A DNA stretch of 64,000 nucleotides from Verrucomicrobiota bacterium (GCA_023457035.1 JAEWNN010000013.1:10845-74844); one strand, 5' to 3'; counted from the first letter of the stretch, positions 45,763 through 53,507 are shown. Notes: a model not told the origin generated them from the letters alone. Made by a program: numbers and translations.

Positions 45763-47454
45763 TTAACGCAGCGGTGGTTCGAACCGGGAGACTTCGAACA
45801 CCTGGGGAACGCCGGGGCCGAAATAGAAGGGCAGCGGACCGAAGCCGTCGGAGTAGAAGCCGGCGCCAAGGTCGATCTGCATGGTTGAGATCCAGCCGGA
45901 GGGGGTGATCGTCACCTTGCCCGCGGGCGCGAATGGCGGTGACAGGGTGGCGGAGACGTTGGTGTTTCCGGCGGGCGAAATCAGGTGGTCGCCGGGAGCC
46001 ATGGCGAAGGCGCGTTTGTCCAGCGGCTTGGCGCCGGCCCGCTCCATGTAGTATTGGAAGCCCCAGTGCCCCTGGAACCAGAGCGCGCCCGGCCGGGCAC
46101 CGAGCTGCTCGTGGAGCACACGGGCGGCGGCGCGGGAGTTCTGGGCGAAGGCGGTGTCGGCGCGCACGATGGCGACGCTCAGGGCGACGGCGGGCAGGAG
46201 CGGCCAGAGCTGGAGCCAAGTGCGACGCGGCGGGGAAGCAGGACCGCGGGCAGCCAGCCGGCGCACGACGAGGATCGCTACGACGGGCGCAAGCGGGAGG
46301 AGCGAGCGGCCGTTGACGGACCAGTTGAGGCCCGCGGTGAAGACGAGGGTGCCGAGCACCCAGAGCGCGAGGAGGAGCGAGTCGGCGTTGCGGTGTGCGC
46401 GAAGGTCGCCGACGACGAGCGCCAACGGCGCGAGCCCGAGGGCGGCGAACAGCGCCACCTGCGCGATCGCATCCCACCGGGTGCCGGCTGCACCATGCAA
46501 CTCGAGTGTGGTGAGTTGGGCGGCGAGGGGTAGGACGGCGACGAGCGTGGCGGCGAAGCCGAGTCCGAGCGCGAGGCCGCGCCAAGACCAGAGGCGGTGC
46601 GCGACAAAGAGCAGCGGCAGCAGGCAGCCGCCGGTGAAGGACAGGGTGATCAGACCGCGCTGCCAGAGCGGTCCGGATACCTGCTGCATGCGGGCGTAGA
46701 GGCCGGCGCCGGCGAGCATGCCATGCCCGTAGCGGTGAGCCGTCCAGCGGTCGAACGCAGCGAGGGCGAGCACGGGGAGCGCGAGCCAGAGGAGTTTCCA
46801 GCTCGGCCGGCGCTCGCGGACGGTGGTGTAGACTACCAGCAGCGGGATGAGCGAGAGGGCGAAGTATTTGGTGAGGGCGGCAAGGGCGACCACCCCGGCG
46901 GCGAGGGCGAGCCAACGGTGTTGGCTGCGGTCGAGGCCGCGCAGCCACAACTCCAGCGCCCAGAGCCAGAGCGCGAGCATGGGTACGTCGCACATCAGGG
47001 TGGTGGCCGAAATCCAGAAGACTGGTGACACCAGGGCGATCGCCGCAGCGAGGATCGGTTGCGGACAGAGGCGGCGGGCGAGGGCGTGGGTGGCCAGCAC
47101 GGCGGCGATCGCCGGCAACAGGAACGCGAGATGCAGCGCGGGCTCGCTCCAGCCGAACAGCCTGCCGGCGGCGGCGAGGTAGTAGCAGGCCAATGGCGGG
47201 TTCTGGGTGACGTCGGCCAGCGGCATTGCGAACCCGTACCAGTTGACGACCGTCCCGAACGGGTCCGTCGGATCGGCGAGGATCTGTTGGGCCGAGCGGA
47301 GGAAGAGGTAGTCGTCGATGTGGACGGCTTTGTTCGCGAAGGGGGCGAGGCAGCAGATCGTCGCGAGCGTCAACAGCAGGACCGGCTGGCGGTACCAAGC
47401 GGGGCCGGAGGGAGCAGGCGAGGGGGCGACGGACATGCGAGAAGGCGTGAGCAT
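45763..47454 (-). CDS. GT39/ArnT-like polytopic membrane glycosyltransferase
   Basis: 563 residues with about 11 membrane helices. The first periplasmic loop holds VHIDDYLFLRSAQQILADP; the acidic pair DD is the metal/catalytic site position of GT-C enzymes of the dolichyl-phosphate-mannosyltransferase-like (GT39/83) group. NPPLACYYLAAAGRLFGWSE follows, as in ArnT-like proteins. The C-terminal 120 residues are periplasmic (FQGHWGFQYYMERAGAKPLD). It should transfer a sugar from a polyprenyl phosphate carrier; the acceptor is unknown. Confidence 0.82.
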   Translation of the reverse strand: MLTPSRMSVAPSPAPSGPAWYRQPVLLLTLATICCLAPFANKAVHIDDYLFLRSAQQILADPTDPFGTVVNWYGFAMPLADVTQNPPLACYYLAAAGRLFGWSEPALHLAFLLPAIAAVLATHALARRLCPQPILAAAIALVSPVFWISATTLMCDVPMLALWLWALELWLRGLDRSQHRWLALAAGVVALAALTKYFALSLIPLLVVYTTVRERRPSWKLLWLALPVLALAAFDRWTAHRYGHGMLAGAGLYARMQQVSGPLWQRGLITLSFTGGCLLPLLFVAHRLWSWRGLALGLGFAATLVAVLPLAAQLTTLELHGAAGTRWDAIAQVALFAALGLAPLALVVGDLRAHRNADSLLLALWVLGTLVFTAGLNWSVNGRSLLPLAPVVAILVVRRLAARGPASPPRRTWLQLWPLLPAVALSVAIVRADTAFAQNSRAAARVLHEQLGARPGALWFQGHWGFQYYMERAGAKPLDKRAFAMAPGDHLISPAGNTNVSATLSPPFAPAGKVTITPSGWISTMQIDLGAGFYSDGFGPLPFYFGPGVPQVFEVSRFEPPLR

Positions 47455-47571
47455 GGCGCGACGCGGAGGAACGGTGCAAGCCCGGTGGACGGAGGGACTC
47501 CCTCTTGGGGGCGCCGTGCTTCCGTGTTTGCCGCATACCTTGGGCCCAAGATTCTGCTCGGGATCGCCGAA

Positions 47572-47611
47572 AACACCAAGGCCCGCAACTCATTGGAATT
47601 GCGGGCCTTGG
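47572..47611 (-). terminator. Terminator left behind by the tRNA-Glu gene
   Basis: A 13-bp perfect stem (47576-47588 with 47599-47611), 10-base loop, then a T-rich stretch on the minus strand. It lies 4 bases beyond the CCA end of the tRNA-Glu fragment, where a tRNA terminator belongs. Confidence 0.8.
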
Positions 47612-47615
47612 AAGT

Positions 47616-47643
47616 TGGCGTCCCCACGGGGATTCGAACCCCG
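47616..47643 (-). other. tRNA-Glu 3' fragment: left attachment site of an integrated element
   Basis: On the minus strand this is the 3' end of a tRNA: a complete T-arm (CGGGG-TTCGAAT-CCCCG), the 3' acceptor strand, discriminator G and CCA. The final GGGGACGCCA is that of bacterial tRNA-Glu. Upstream of the T-arm (plus positions beyond 47645) there is no anticodon or D-arm, so the tRNA is not intact. The orientation predicts that the intact tRNA-Glu lies at the far right end of the element, outside this window. Confidence 0.75.
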
Positions 47644-47788
47644 GGGACGCGTTTCTTCGATTTCACGACTATGTTGAAGGAGAGCAACTTGCGAAAGTGG
47701 ATGGTAGCGGGATTAGTAAAAAACAAGCCTTTCGAGGGGCCAACTATTCCTGAACTATTCCAGAAACTAGCCAAGCCCTGATGCCGGT

Positions 47789-47828
47789 AGCCCTTGCAGA
47801 CTACGGGCCACGCTTCAGGCGTGTGGGA
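47789..47828. repeat. REP-like repeat, copy 1
   Basis: About 40 bases (AGCCCTTGC, then CTACGGGCCACG and GGCGTGTGGGA) matching copy 2 at 48555-48595 with a few substitutions. The similarity resumes just after, at AGAAATCGACGTCG (47837 on), which matches the 3' coding end of the gene at 48605. Confidence 0.85.
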
Positions 47829-47852
47829 CATTCCTAGAAATCGACGTCGCCC

Positions 47853-48431
47853 TCACCGAGATCGACTTGCGGGGTGGCCTCCAGGCAACGCCCGCGTTGC
47901 ATGCGCTAGCAGTGCCTTGCGGGCTTTTCTCCACGTCGATTTGGGATGTGCGGATGCGCCGTCGCGAGCCACAGAGTAGATCCTCCGGAAGCGGCGGATC
48001 ATGGCGTCGCTCTCATTGGAGCGGTGCGCCTGCATGTGGGGCGTGTCGATCACCTCGTCTGGCGTGAGAACCACAATCACTCCAAGTTCGCTCAGTCGAT
48101 TGATCGTTGCTGCGGAGACTGGGCCGTCGACATACGCGAAGATCAGCCCCACATCGAGGCGCACGGCGAACGCCGGTTGGCCGGCGCCAGAACAGCCGGG
48201 CAATCCTGGGATCGCGATGGTATCGATTGCGGAACTGAGGATCATGCTCAGGGCAGCGACAGGAGCCACGGTACCGACGGTCCACTGATCGTTGGGAGAT
48301 TTCTCGTTTAGCAGCGCGGCGGCGACCATGCCGGACGGGACGAAGAACAGCGGAAGGAACGGGTCAGTGTAGATGAGGAGATCGCCGGCGGAACCGACAA
48401 TCACGCGGGAGGTTTGGGAGAACTTTGGCAT
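47853..48431 (-). CDS. Paralogue A of an uncharacterised five-member protein family
   Basis: 192 residues. Shares the family plan: an N-terminal block VIVGSAGDLLIYTDPFLPLF then FVPSG, a middle block GQPAFAVRLDVGLIFAYVDG and the helix SAATINRLSELGVIVVLTPD. The family consensus is a hydrophobic strand, GSxGDLL, a GP/DP, PxFFV, then about 60 residues on PAFxxR, YxxxP, LxxW/L and a strand ending LTP. No signal peptide, membrane segment or known catalytic motif. It is the last gene of a leftward run of seven. Its last codons overlap, in another frame, a DVDF-stop sequence shared with the gene at 48605. Confidence 0.65.
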   Translation of the reverse strand: MPKFSQTSRVIVGSAGDLLIYTDPFLPLFFVPSGMVAAALLNEKSPNDQWTVGTVAPVAALSMILSSAIDTIAIPGLPGCSGAGQPAFAVRLDVGLIFAYVDGPVSAATINRLSELGVIVVLTPDEVIDTPHMQAHRSNESDAMIRRFRRIYSVARDGASAHPKSTWRKARKALLAHATRALPGGHPASRSR

Positions 48432-48548
48432 AAGGTTTTAGGAAAGGTTGTGATGTGAAAACAAGTGAACCGACCGACTCGGCGGGATGTACGTCGTTAG
48501 TACTGCCGGGGCCGCGTATCTCGTCGGTGTGGGACAAATATGAGAAAT

Positions 48549-48595
48549 GCCCGCAGCCCTTGCGGGCTACGGGCCACGTTTTCAGGCGTGTGGGA
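48549..48595. repeat. REP-like repeat, copy 2, with terminator hairpin
   Basis: GCCCG-AGCCC (48549-48559) pairs with GGGCT-CGGGC (48564-48574); on the minus strand it is followed by a T-rich stretch, so it can terminate the gene that ends at 48605. The repeat continues to 48595 and matches copy 1. Confidence 0.8.
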
Positions 48596-48604
48596 TTGAT
48601 GGGA

Positions 48605-49189
48605 TCAGAAGTCGACGTCGTCGTCTTCGCTAGGGGGCGCCGGTGCGCGGACGGTGTGCTCCCGACGAGTTCTCCATCGGGCAACTCGGGGCAGATACTC
48701 GGAGAGCCAAGCCGGCGACCACCAAGGATCCTCGGGCTCGATTTCGAGAGTCGAACGGAGAAGCTGATACGCCGCCAGTGTGGCCCAGATCGCCTTGGCG
48801 ACGTCGTCGTCAGTCTCGCGCAGCACTTCAGACGTGCGGGCGCGCAGATCGATATCGACACCTTGCATGGCTGCACCGGGTGGCAGAGCCGTCACACCGG
48901 CGTTCTTCAACAGTGCATCACGGGCGGAGAACCCCGGGTCGACCATGGGATGGAGCGAGTACGTTGATCTTGAGCTGAGGTATCTCCAGACTGGTGCGCA
49001 GACCGCGGACTCAGCTTGGCCGAAGTCGCTGGGAAATGCGGCAACGAGGCGGGCCGCGATCAGCAGCGGGGGTTCGTCGGCGTAGCGTGCGACGATGGCG
49101 AAGTAGTCGTGGAGTCCGACGATTTGGACCACGGGTAGCGGAGGATCGAGTCTGCGGTAGAGGTTAGTAGTGAGGTAGGGGGCGGGCAT
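48605..49189 (-). CDS. Hypothetical protein of the accessory array
   Basis: 194 residues, not a member of the neighbouring paralogue family. Visible: PLPVVQIVGLHDYFAIVARY, PPLLIAARLVAAFPSDFGQA, a helix WATLAAYQLLRSTLEIEPED, a Trp-rich turn PWWSPAWLSEYLPRVARW and a strongly acidic end EDDDVDF. No family recognised. It sits between paralogues B and A in the same leftward run. Base composition is visibly lower in GC than the core genes to the left. Confidence 0.6.
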   Translation of the reverse strand: MPAPYLTTNLYRRLDPPLPVVQIVGLHDYFAIVARYADEPPLLIAARLVAAFPSDFGQAESAVCAPVWRYLSSRSTYSLHPMVDPGFSARDALLKNAGVTALPPGAAMQGVDIDLRARTSEVLRETDDDVAKAIWATLAAYQLLRSTLEIEPEDPWWSPAWLSEYLPRVARWRTRREHTVRAPAPPSEDDDVDF

Positions 49190-49570
49190 GATGGATCTAG
49201 GGAAGATGATGGTTACTGAGTGAGTTGAAGGGGTATCTGCGCATCAGCGGGACAAATGAAACAGGTGAGCGAATACATAGTGCGAAGATGTGAGATCCCC
49301 GATTGAGCGAAACCGACCAGCAGGCGAAGCGAGCAGGCCGGTGCGACCGCACGCCGGGCCCAACCGGCGAGGCCAGCGCAGCGTGTGGGTTCCCCTCTCC
49401 AAGCCGGAGAGGGGGAAGGGGCGAGAGGGTGACCGGGACCAACCCCTGCGGGTAATCCCAGTCCCTCGAAGAATGTAGCTGATACCGGCGATTGGCTGTG
49501 ACTGAACAACAGCACCGGTGCCGCTGGTTCCTGCCGTCGTCCGAAGGCAGGACGGAACTATCACGCTGAG
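49190..49570. other. Spacer with hairpins and a tRNA 5'-half-like relic
   Basis: No convincing gene. It holds a perfect hairpin CCCCTCTCC/GGAGAGGGG (49392-49414). Near its right end, on the minus strand and running out from the last codons of paralogue B, lies GGGATCATAGCTCAGCGTGA (about 49580 down to 49561), which looks like the 5' half of a tRNA (acceptor, TA, GCTCAG). The D-stem does not close and no proper anticodon or T-arm follows. Confidence 0.5.
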
Positions 49571-50113
49571 CTATGATCCCGGCCGTTTCATCGCGTGATA
49601 AGTTTCGACGGTTCGCTGCCAGGCAGAGTCGATGTCGGGCAGTTGGGCAGACTTGCTGGCCACGATGCGGTCGTTCCAAGTTTCGACGACGTGCATGACC
49701 TCGTGCGCATGGGGCAATCCATCGAGGGTGGTCATGCGGGCGTTGCGAGGGGTCACGACGACGTTGATCTTCTGCTCCGCCAGCCAGTTGGTCAGATGGA
49801 TCGCCTTGGGGTTGTCGATGTAGGCGGCGACTAGGCCAGACCGCAATCTGACCCAGAAGGCGGGTGTCCCGGCCGGAATGGAACGGTGCAGTACGTCAAT
49901 CGATCTGAGGTCGATGATATCGTGCACCATGCTCATCAACATGGCGACCTCGCCAACCTGAGACAGGATGTGCGGCCCCATTTCTGGGTCCTTGGCGAAC
50001 ACGTGAGTGACGTCGGATCCGGCAACGAAGAACATCGGGACTCCGACGCCTTGCTCGGCGAGCATCGAGCCATCGGAGCCAAAGTGAAGCGTGATGTACT
50101 TGGGATGGCTCAT
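49571..50113 (-). CDS. Paralogue B of the five-member family
   Basis: 180 residues. N-terminal block ITLHFGSDGSMLAEQGVGVP then MFFVAG; middle block MVHDIIDLRSIDVLHRSIP, AGTPAFWVRLRSGLVAAYID, then LTNWLAEQKINVVVTPRNAR. The DIIDLRSI and IPxGTPAF elements match paralogues C and E. Its ATG overlaps the stop of paralogue C (ATGA), so the two are translationally coupled. Function unknown. Confidence 0.7.
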   Translation of the reverse strand: MSHPKYITLHFGSDGSMLAEQGVGVPMFFVAGSDVTHVFAKDPEMGPHILSQVGEVAMLMSMVHDIIDLRSIDVLHRSIPAGTPAFWVRLRSGLVAAYIDNPKAIHLTNWLAEQKINVVVTPRNARMTTLDGLPHAHEVMHVVETWNDRIVASKSAQLPDIDSAWQRTVETYHAMKRPGS

Positions 50114-50649
50114 GGCAGGTGATCCGTATTCGGCGTTATGTTAATGGTGATCCGCTCGGAAACTGAATCGTGAGCGGCAACCTCATGCCGGCCGAGTGTC
50201 TCATGGAGTAGCTCCCATTCTCGGGAGAACTCGCACTCATGGTACCAAGCTTGCTTCTTTGCCAGTGAAGTGAAGTTGCAGCTGACCGGAGTGATAAGGC
50301 AGTGGATGCGATTGCGGCTGGCCCAGCGGTCGAGGTTCACCGCCTCAGGGGAGTTGACGTAGGCGTAGGTGCAGCGGCCGGTCCGCTTGAGGCGGAAGGC
50401 AGCCGTACCTTCAGGGATCTCCTTGGGGAGGATGCCGATGGAGCGGATGTCCTGCACATCGGGGAGCAACATTCCGAGGATAAGCAGCGAGACCTGGCCT
50501 GTGATGACGCAGCTCGCAGGCAGTTGATGGTTGTTGTCTTCGGCCGCGTGAAGACGGGCTCTGGAAACGAAAAAGGCCGGCTGTGCCGGCCCTGCGTGGA
50601 TGAGAATATCGCCGTCGGTTCCGACGACTAGTGTGGTAGATGATGACAT
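50110..50649 (-). CDS. Paralogue C of the five-member family
   Basis: 179 residues from ATG 50649; the frame is open 12 codons further. N-terminal block TLVVGTDGDILIHAGPAQPA then FFVSRARL is the clearest example of the family motif. Middle block: DVQDIRSIGILPKEIPEGTA, AFRLKRTGRCTYAYVNSPEA, VNLDRWASRNRIHCLITPVS. C-terminus is helical and charged. The DNA encoding the GPAQP part is itself palindromic (GCCGGC on both sides), and the same is seen in paralogue E. Confidence 0.7.
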   Translation of the reverse strand: MSSSTTLVVGTDGDILIHAGPAQPAFFVSRARLHAAEDNNHQLPASCVITGQVSLLILGMLLPDVQDIRSIGILPKEIPEGTAAFRLKRTGRCTYAYVNSPEAVNLDRWASRNRIHCLITPVSCNFTSLAKKQAWYHECEFSREWELLHETLGRHEVAAHDSVSERITINITPNTDHLP

Positions 50650-50827
50650 GTGTTTGTGGGTGTTGTGTCCGGACCGGCAGGCCACTGGGCGCGGCTATCC
50701 GGACGGAGTAGGTTGGATGTGGTGGGCTCAAGTGCTTGAGCGCAGATTGAGCGCTGCTGCGTGGGAGCGCCTGTGCGACGCGAGGAGCAGCCAGGCCAAC
50801 GCGTGGATGGGCATCTGTCGCTCGTTG

Positions 50828-51358
50828 TCATGGTTTTTTCCCAAGCAGATCGAGGATGGCGGCACTGGCGTGCTTCCATCCGGATTCAAGATCGCGAACG
50901 TGCTTCCCCCGGCAGCTCTCGTTAAGGCGGCTCCACGACTCGACGAGGCCGGCGTTGAACCAACGTTGCTGATGAGCGTGAGCCGTAAAGACGGCTCCTG
51001 AAAGCGTAAGCAAACAGTGGATTTCGACGGATGCGGCCCACTCCATGAGTCCGCTTGCATCGTCCGTGTTGGTGCAGGCAAAAGAGCAGCCGAAGTCAGT
51101 CTCGAAGCGAAAGGCGGCGAGACCAGCGGACACCGGAGGCAGTTCCGCGATCTGGTGGACGTCGGTTATGCGTGGACGCAAAGACTCCAGAATTAGCAGT
51201 GATGCCAAGGAGGTGATGGCGTAGCCCTGCAAGGACCGGTTTGCGCAGTCACGTAATGCTTCGAACTCCTCTCGGGGCAGGAAGAAGGCCGGGAGTAACG
51301 GGCCGTTGAGCAGGAGTAGATCGTGGCCTGAGCTGATGACGACATAGGTTCGGTTCAT
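50828..51358 (-). CDS. Paralogue D of the five-member family
   Basis: 176 residues from ATG 51358 (another ATG at 51388 would overlap paralogue E). N-terminal block VVISSGHDLLLLNGPLLPAF then FLPREEF; middle block SLLILESLRPRITDVHQIAE, then GLAAFRFETDFGCSF and LMEWAASVEIHCLLTLSGAV. It is closest to paralogue C, sharing SLLIL, AAFR, WAxxxxIHCLxT. Only 10 bases separate it from E. C-terminus ends in ESGWKHASAAILDLLGKK, similar to the ends of A and B. Confidence 0.7.
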   Translation of the reverse strand: MNRTYVVISSGHDLLLLNGPLLPAFFLPREEFEALRDCANRSLQGYAITSLASLLILESLRPRITDVHQIAELPPVSAGLAAFRFETDFGCSFACTNTDDASGLMEWAASVEIHCLLTLSGAVFTAHAHQQRWFNAGLVESWSRLNESCRGKHVRDLESGWKHASAAILDLLGKKP

Positions 51359-51368
51359 GAGGGTGGGC

Positions 51369-51932
51369 TCAGTTGCGGTCGTTGGCATGTGACACTGCAC
51401 CGAGGAGATCGGGTGCGTGATCCAGGATTGCCTCGCGGATGAGGTTGCGTACCGCGGTCCAGCCCGGATGGTTGATGGTGAATCCCGCTGGCGGTGAGAT
51501 CTGGGTCGCTCTCTCCCAATCCATGGCGAGGTGGCGATTGCTTGTACCAAGCTTTCCGATGCCGAGTGGTGTGAAGATCGAGCGGTCGGACGTGAACACG
51601 AGATGCAACTGGTGCCGCTCCCCGAAGGTACGGAGCTCTGCTGCGGTGCGTGGCTCAGTGTAGCCGAGGCGCCAACTCGTGCGAAGGTTCATCCCGAACG
51701 AGGGGATCGACTCGTTGGGCAGAACCTTGATGTCGATGATGTCCCGGACACTCCCGTGGAGTATGGTGACAGGTAGGTGACTTGTGAGAGCGATGTGGGG
51801 TGTGGGCGAATCATCCGTCAGCACATGGTGCAAGTTGCACGCGGGGACGAAAAAGGCCGGCTTGGCCGGCCCTTGATGGACGAGAAGGTCTCCGGCTGAG
51901 CCGAAGACTATGATGGGTGTGGTTGAGTTCAT
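51369..51932 (-). CDS. Paralogue E of the five-member family
   Basis: 187 residues from ATG 51932. N-terminal block IIVFGSAGDLLVHQGPAKPA then FFVPACNL; middle block VRDIIDIKVLPNESIPSFG, then TAAELRTFGERHQLHLVFTS and a final strand SIFTPLG. First of the paralogue genes after the HTH gene. It lacks the PAFxxR element present in the others. Unknown function. Confidence 0.7.
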   Translation of the reverse strand: MNSTTPIIVFGSAGDLLVHQGPAKPAFFVPACNLHHVLTDDSPTPHIALTSHLPVTILHGSVRDIIDIKVLPNESIPSFGMNLRTSWRLGYTEPRTAAELRTFGERHQLHLVFTSDRSIFTPLGIGKLGTSNRHLAMDWERATQISPPAGFTINHPGWTAVRNLIREAILDHAPDLLGAVSHANDRN

Positions 51933-52040
51933 AACGTGGAACCAAGCAGACTGGCTTGATCCCACGCAGTGGGGACGGACAGAGCGGGCGGTTGGAGTGA
52001 AGGGAGAACCGCCAAGCTCCTATCAGGGAGAAGGAACCGA

Positions 52041-52340
52041 TCAGCGCCGCTGCTGGCGCATCTGGATCGAGACCTTGGCCGAGCGTTGGGGCCCGGTTGC
52101 AAGGATCTCCGCTGCAAGGTCGCCGAGGTATGCCGTCATGAGCGCTGATGCCTCGTCCTTGGGAAGCCCTGCACAGATGGTCCCGACGATTTCCGGAGTG
52201 GCCCGCCGTCGACCGAGGAGAATCCGGTTGAGGATTGGTCCTGAGATGCCGATCTGGGCGGCGAACCGGGCCTGATGTCCATCGTGGGGTGGGGCGGCGA
52301 CGATCCGCTTGAGGGCGGCGATGAATTGAAGCTCGGGCAT
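52041..52340 (-). CDS. Small HTH (XRE/Cro-like) regulator
   Basis: 99 residues. ARFAAQIGISGPILNRILLGRR fits a helix-turn-helix of the Cro/C1 type: helix, Gly turn, recognition helix ISGPILNRILLG, followed by TPEIVGTICAGLPKDEASAL, the usual fourth and fifth helices. It lies at the head of the leftward run of paralogues and is divergent from the nuclease-like gene at 52442, over a 101-bp spacer that should hold both promoters. A TTGCCA (52407) and TACTTA (52429) with 16-base spacing are visible there on the plus strand. Confidence 0.6.
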   Translation of the reverse strand: MPELQFIAALKRIVAAPPHDGHQARFAAQIGISGPILNRILLGRRRATPEIVGTICAGLPKDEASALMTAYLGDLAAEILATGPQRSAKVSIQMRQQRR

Positions 52341-52441
52341 CTGGATGGAAAATGGGGGCTATCTGTTTGGAACGCAACGAGGAAGGGATGCGGCGTTCAG
52401 TAAAACTTGCCAAGTTGGTAATAACGGATACTTAACGAGGC

Positions 52442-53029
52442 ATGACAACATTAACCATCTCGAAGTTCTCCCGCACCGTCACTGCGGGGCAGTACGACGC
52501 CCTGCATGGCGAAGTCAGCCCCTCGTCCACCTATGAGATCCCGGTTCCCAGAGCGCTGGCTTCCCGGCACTCCTCCGCCTTTCTCGACGGTTGCCGCCTC
52601 CACGAGCTGCTCCAACGCATGGGCGACACCGGTCCGCTCTCCGCCATGGAGAAACGCTATCTCCCGTGGATGTCCGCTTTGCGGACGAAACTGCGTGAGT
52701 TGGGCGTCAAACGCATTGAGGCCGAGCAGCCGTTGTCCCGTTGGAACGGCATTCCCGGCGGGGTTTGCGACCTGCGCCTGCACGGCGGTCCGACACCCGA
52801 GGGGGTGTTGGAGCTCAAAGTCGTGAGCCATCTGCCTGAGACACCGCTGGTCAAGGATCTGGTCCAGGTCGGGGCGTATGCTGCGCTTGCGGATGTCCGT
52901 ACCTATGATCGCGTCTGGGCTGGGCTGGCGTACGCATCAATCAAAGACGCACACATCCGCCTTTTCCTGTTCTCCGACGTCGCTGCGCTCGTCGGCAATG
53001 CGTCGGAACTCTTCGCAAATGCCGCCTAA
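52442..53029 (+). CDS. PD-(D/E)XK nuclease-superfamily protein
   Basis: 195 residues. The core reads GIPGGVCDLRLHGG (Asp), then GVLELKVVSH (E-x-K), then LVKDLVQVGAYAALADV (conserved Gln and the QxxxYxxL pattern). This order, D... ExK ... QxxAYAAL, is that of RecB/Cas4/phage-exonuclease-type nucleases. N-terminal helices carry FLDGCRLHELLQRMGDTG. No helicase domain is attached. It may process DNA ends for the element or act in defence. It is followed closely by the acidic unknown at 53046. Confidence 0.65.
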   Translation: MTTLTISKFSRTVTAGQYDALHGEVSPSSTYEIPVPRALASRHSSAFLDGCRLHELLQRMGDTGPLSAMEKRYLPWMSALRTKLRELGVKRIEAEQPLSRWNGIPGGVCDLRLHGGPTPEGVLELKVVSHLPETPLVKDLVQVGAYAALADVRTYDRVWAGLAYASIKDAHIRLFLFSDVAALVGNASELFANAA

Positions 53030-53045
53030 AATGCCGAGGCCGAAC

Positions 53046-53480
53046 ATGCAGTGGATCTGGACCGATGATGCTCGCTACCGCGAGGTGTTCGCGCTGATCT
53101 CGAAGAGCGCGAATCGCAAGGAAGCCCCTCTGGTGGTCGAGCCCGGCTGCGGGCCGATGACCGTCATCGCCACGGAGAGCTTTCTCGCGGCTGCCCATCG
53201 AATTCATGATGAGGACACCGATCTCGGTGGCGTGGTGCTGGCGGAGCTGCGGCAGCTGGTGTACCGTCATTACGCTCTGGATCTCGACTCGTCCGTGATC
53301 CTCATGCCAAGCAAACTCTACTTGGGCGACCCAATCGAGGAAGTCGATGTTCTCTTCGGCTATGAGTATGGCCGTTTCTATTGCATGCTGCCAGATGAGG
53401 TCGGGCTCGATGAGACGTTTTGGATCGATGCCGTGTTGCTCAAGGCACAGTTGGCCAGCTTGTGCGATGCACAGGATTGA
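53046..53480 (+). CDS. Acidic hypothetical protein
   Basis: 144 residues from ATG 53046, with GAGG 6 bases upstream; two earlier in-frame ATGs (53019, 53031) overlap or touch the preceding stop. Sequence features: WIWTDDARYREVFALI, APLVVEPGCGPMTVIATESF, VLAELRQLVYRHYALDLDSS and EEVDVLFGYEYGRFYCML. Strongly acidic overall. No family recognised. Co-directional with the PD-(D/E)XK gene (16 bases apart) and convergent with jetD, so it is probably a partner of the former. Confidence 0.55.
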   Translation: MQWIWTDDARYREVFALISKSANRKEAPLVVEPGCGPMTVIATESFLAAAHRIHDEDTDLGGVVLAELRQLVYRHYALDLDSSVILMPSKLYLGDPIEEVDVLFGYEYGRFYCMLPDEVGLDETFWIDAVLLKAQLASLCDAQD

Positions 53481-53507
53481 GAGCAACGATACGAATATGT
53501 TGCGGGC

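Noticed and set aside
47455..47852. Integrase or coding gene next to the tRNA-Glu fragment
   Set aside because: Frames here read through the terminator and the tRNA fragment and show no tyrosine-recombinase motif; the integrase is more likely at the other end, outside the window.
49515..49585. Intact tRNA in the spacer by paralogue B
   Set aside because: Only the 5' acceptor and start of the D-arm resemble a tRNA; the D-stem does not close, position 33 is not T, and no T-arm or matching 3' acceptor follows.
47853..52340. Paralogue array as toxin-antitoxin pairs
   Set aside because: The five proteins are alike and of equal size, with no alternation of toxin-like and antitoxin-like genes and no known toxin motif.
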